A stretch of DNA of 64,000 nt, taken from Murimonas intestini (GTDB lineage: Bacteria > Bacillota > Clostridia > Lachnospirales > Lachnospiraceae). Shown here one piece after another: positions 63,613 through 64,000 of this stretch. The stretch is from assembly GCA_003148945.1 (NCBI GenBank), contig QGGY01000001.1, forward strand, positions 372,001-436,000. The letters run 5' to 3'. The notes under the pieces are model-generated. The model searched no databases, had not been told where the DNA came from, and was given only the letters and a program-made list of their open reading frames with translations. Made by a program: the position numbers and the translations under genes. Each line of letters opens with the position of its first letter. The stretch's first letter is position 1.

Positions 63613-63888
63613 TTAGCAGAGGGATGTTCCGCATCCACATCCGCATCCACATCCTGAATTGTTGCCGTTGCCATTGCCACAGCAGCAGAGCAGGAGAAGG
63701 ACGATCAGGATACAGCTGTCGCCGCCGCCACATCCGCAGCCGCCTGAAGAACCCAGACCACCGCCGCCACAGCAGCAAAGCAGGATAATAATCCATAAGA
63801 AGTTGTTTCCGCATCCAGAATTACATCCACATCCATTGTTTCCACCTTCACATCCACATCCACAGTTTGTTGCAGCTAAATCACTCAT
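63613..63888 (-). CDS. Cysteine/glycine-rich protein with two hydrophobic segments
   Basis: A 91-residue protein with more than twenty cysteines. Two units repeat a plan of Cys-Gly pairs and a hydrophobic stretch running into CCCG: FLWIIILLCCCGGGG and ILIVLLLLCCCGNGN. The ends mirror each other (NCGCGCEGG and GCGCGCGCG). Similar proteins carry RAST names such as chorion-type high-cysteine protein and some small clostridial spore proteins look alike, but the function is unknown. GGAGG precedes the ATG and a terminator follows. Bases 63889-64000 show A+T-rich DNA with no supported promoter or gene. Confidence 0.7.
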   Translation of the reverse strand: MSDLAATNCGCGCEGGNNGCGCNSGCGNNFLWIIILLCCCGGGGLGSSGGCGCGGGDSCILIVLLLLCCCGNGNGNNSGCGCGCGCGTSLC

Positions 63889-64000
63889 TTTTGTTCCTCC
63901 ATTAATTAATGATTACACTTCATGATATGACGGGGGTTCCATTTTTGTTACATCAAAGATTCAAATATTTGATAAACATTTAAAGTTCCATATCCCCACT

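Noticed and set aside
63904-63931. Sporulation sigma-E-like boxes (GTCATAT and CATTAATT) before the Cys/Gly-rich gene
   Set aside because: The predicted start would fall inside the ribosome site, so the boxes are probably chance in A+T-rich DNA.
1-64000. CRISPR arrays, tRNA or rRNA genes, phage or transposon genes
   Set aside because: No regularly spaced direct repeats, tRNA-like cloverleaf, ribosomal RNA, integrase or transposase was recognised on either strand by eye; short or degenerate elements could be missed.

Overview
The window looks like chromosomal DNA of a gut-type Lachnospiraceae (Clostridia, Bacillota). Evidence is moderate G+C, AGGAGG ribosome sites, TTGACA/TATAAT promoters with 17-base spacers, a leucine T-box, and Firmicutes markers (RemA, RqcH, AroF-type DAHP synthase, SCIFF peptide with its radical SAM maturase, fused SecDF, glycyl radical enzyme). 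No species is claimed. No rRNA, tRNA, CRISPR array, insertion sequence, phage gene or origin was recognised.

Layout. 1-8977: the end of a PP2C phosphatase, then a seven-gene operon (lipoprotein TIM barrel, VTC-type polyphosphate polymerase, DUF4956 membrane protein, CotH-like kinase, membrane-anchored glycosidase-like protein, HEAT protein, processive GT2 synthase). It looks like a surface-polymer factory that couples glycan synthesis to phosphate chemistry, and it is the best candidate here for an undescribed system. Its promoter (409-437) is followed at once by a terminator-like hairpin. 8985-11372: MerR-controlled ABC exporter. 11429-13088: PurF-like enzyme that lacks the glutaminase cysteine, behind a structured leader. 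13144-16650: aroF-tyrA-aroA operon. 16801-26391: divergent EF-G, SCIFF peptide and maturase, SecDF, RecJ and an unknown membrane protein. 26512-31024: GH43 enzyme, AraC regulator, MATE exporter, DUF1461 protein. 31075-33882: T-box and leuS.

33943-39304 is an alpha-galactoside uptake and hydrolysis operon with one frameshifted permease. 39488-45415 is an accessory group: small unknown protein, PucR-type regulator, frameshifted MFS transporter, UroD-like protein, APC permease. 45428-49753: serine dehydratase (sdaAB-sdaAA), an unusual glycerol-1-phosphate dehydrogenase/isochorismatase fusion, and a HAD phosphatase. 49764-58912 is core housekeeping (rqcH, YicC, remA, gmk, rpoZ, trpD, rimO, pgsA, cinA). 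58946-62300 encodes a dehydratase-type glycyl radical enzyme with a compact activase. 62332-63888 holds four small proteins of unknown function, including a duplicated cysteine/glycine-rich hydrophobic protein.

Family names rest on motifs read by eye; no database search was run. Start codons were re-chosen where a ribosome site clearly favours a site inside the longest open frame.
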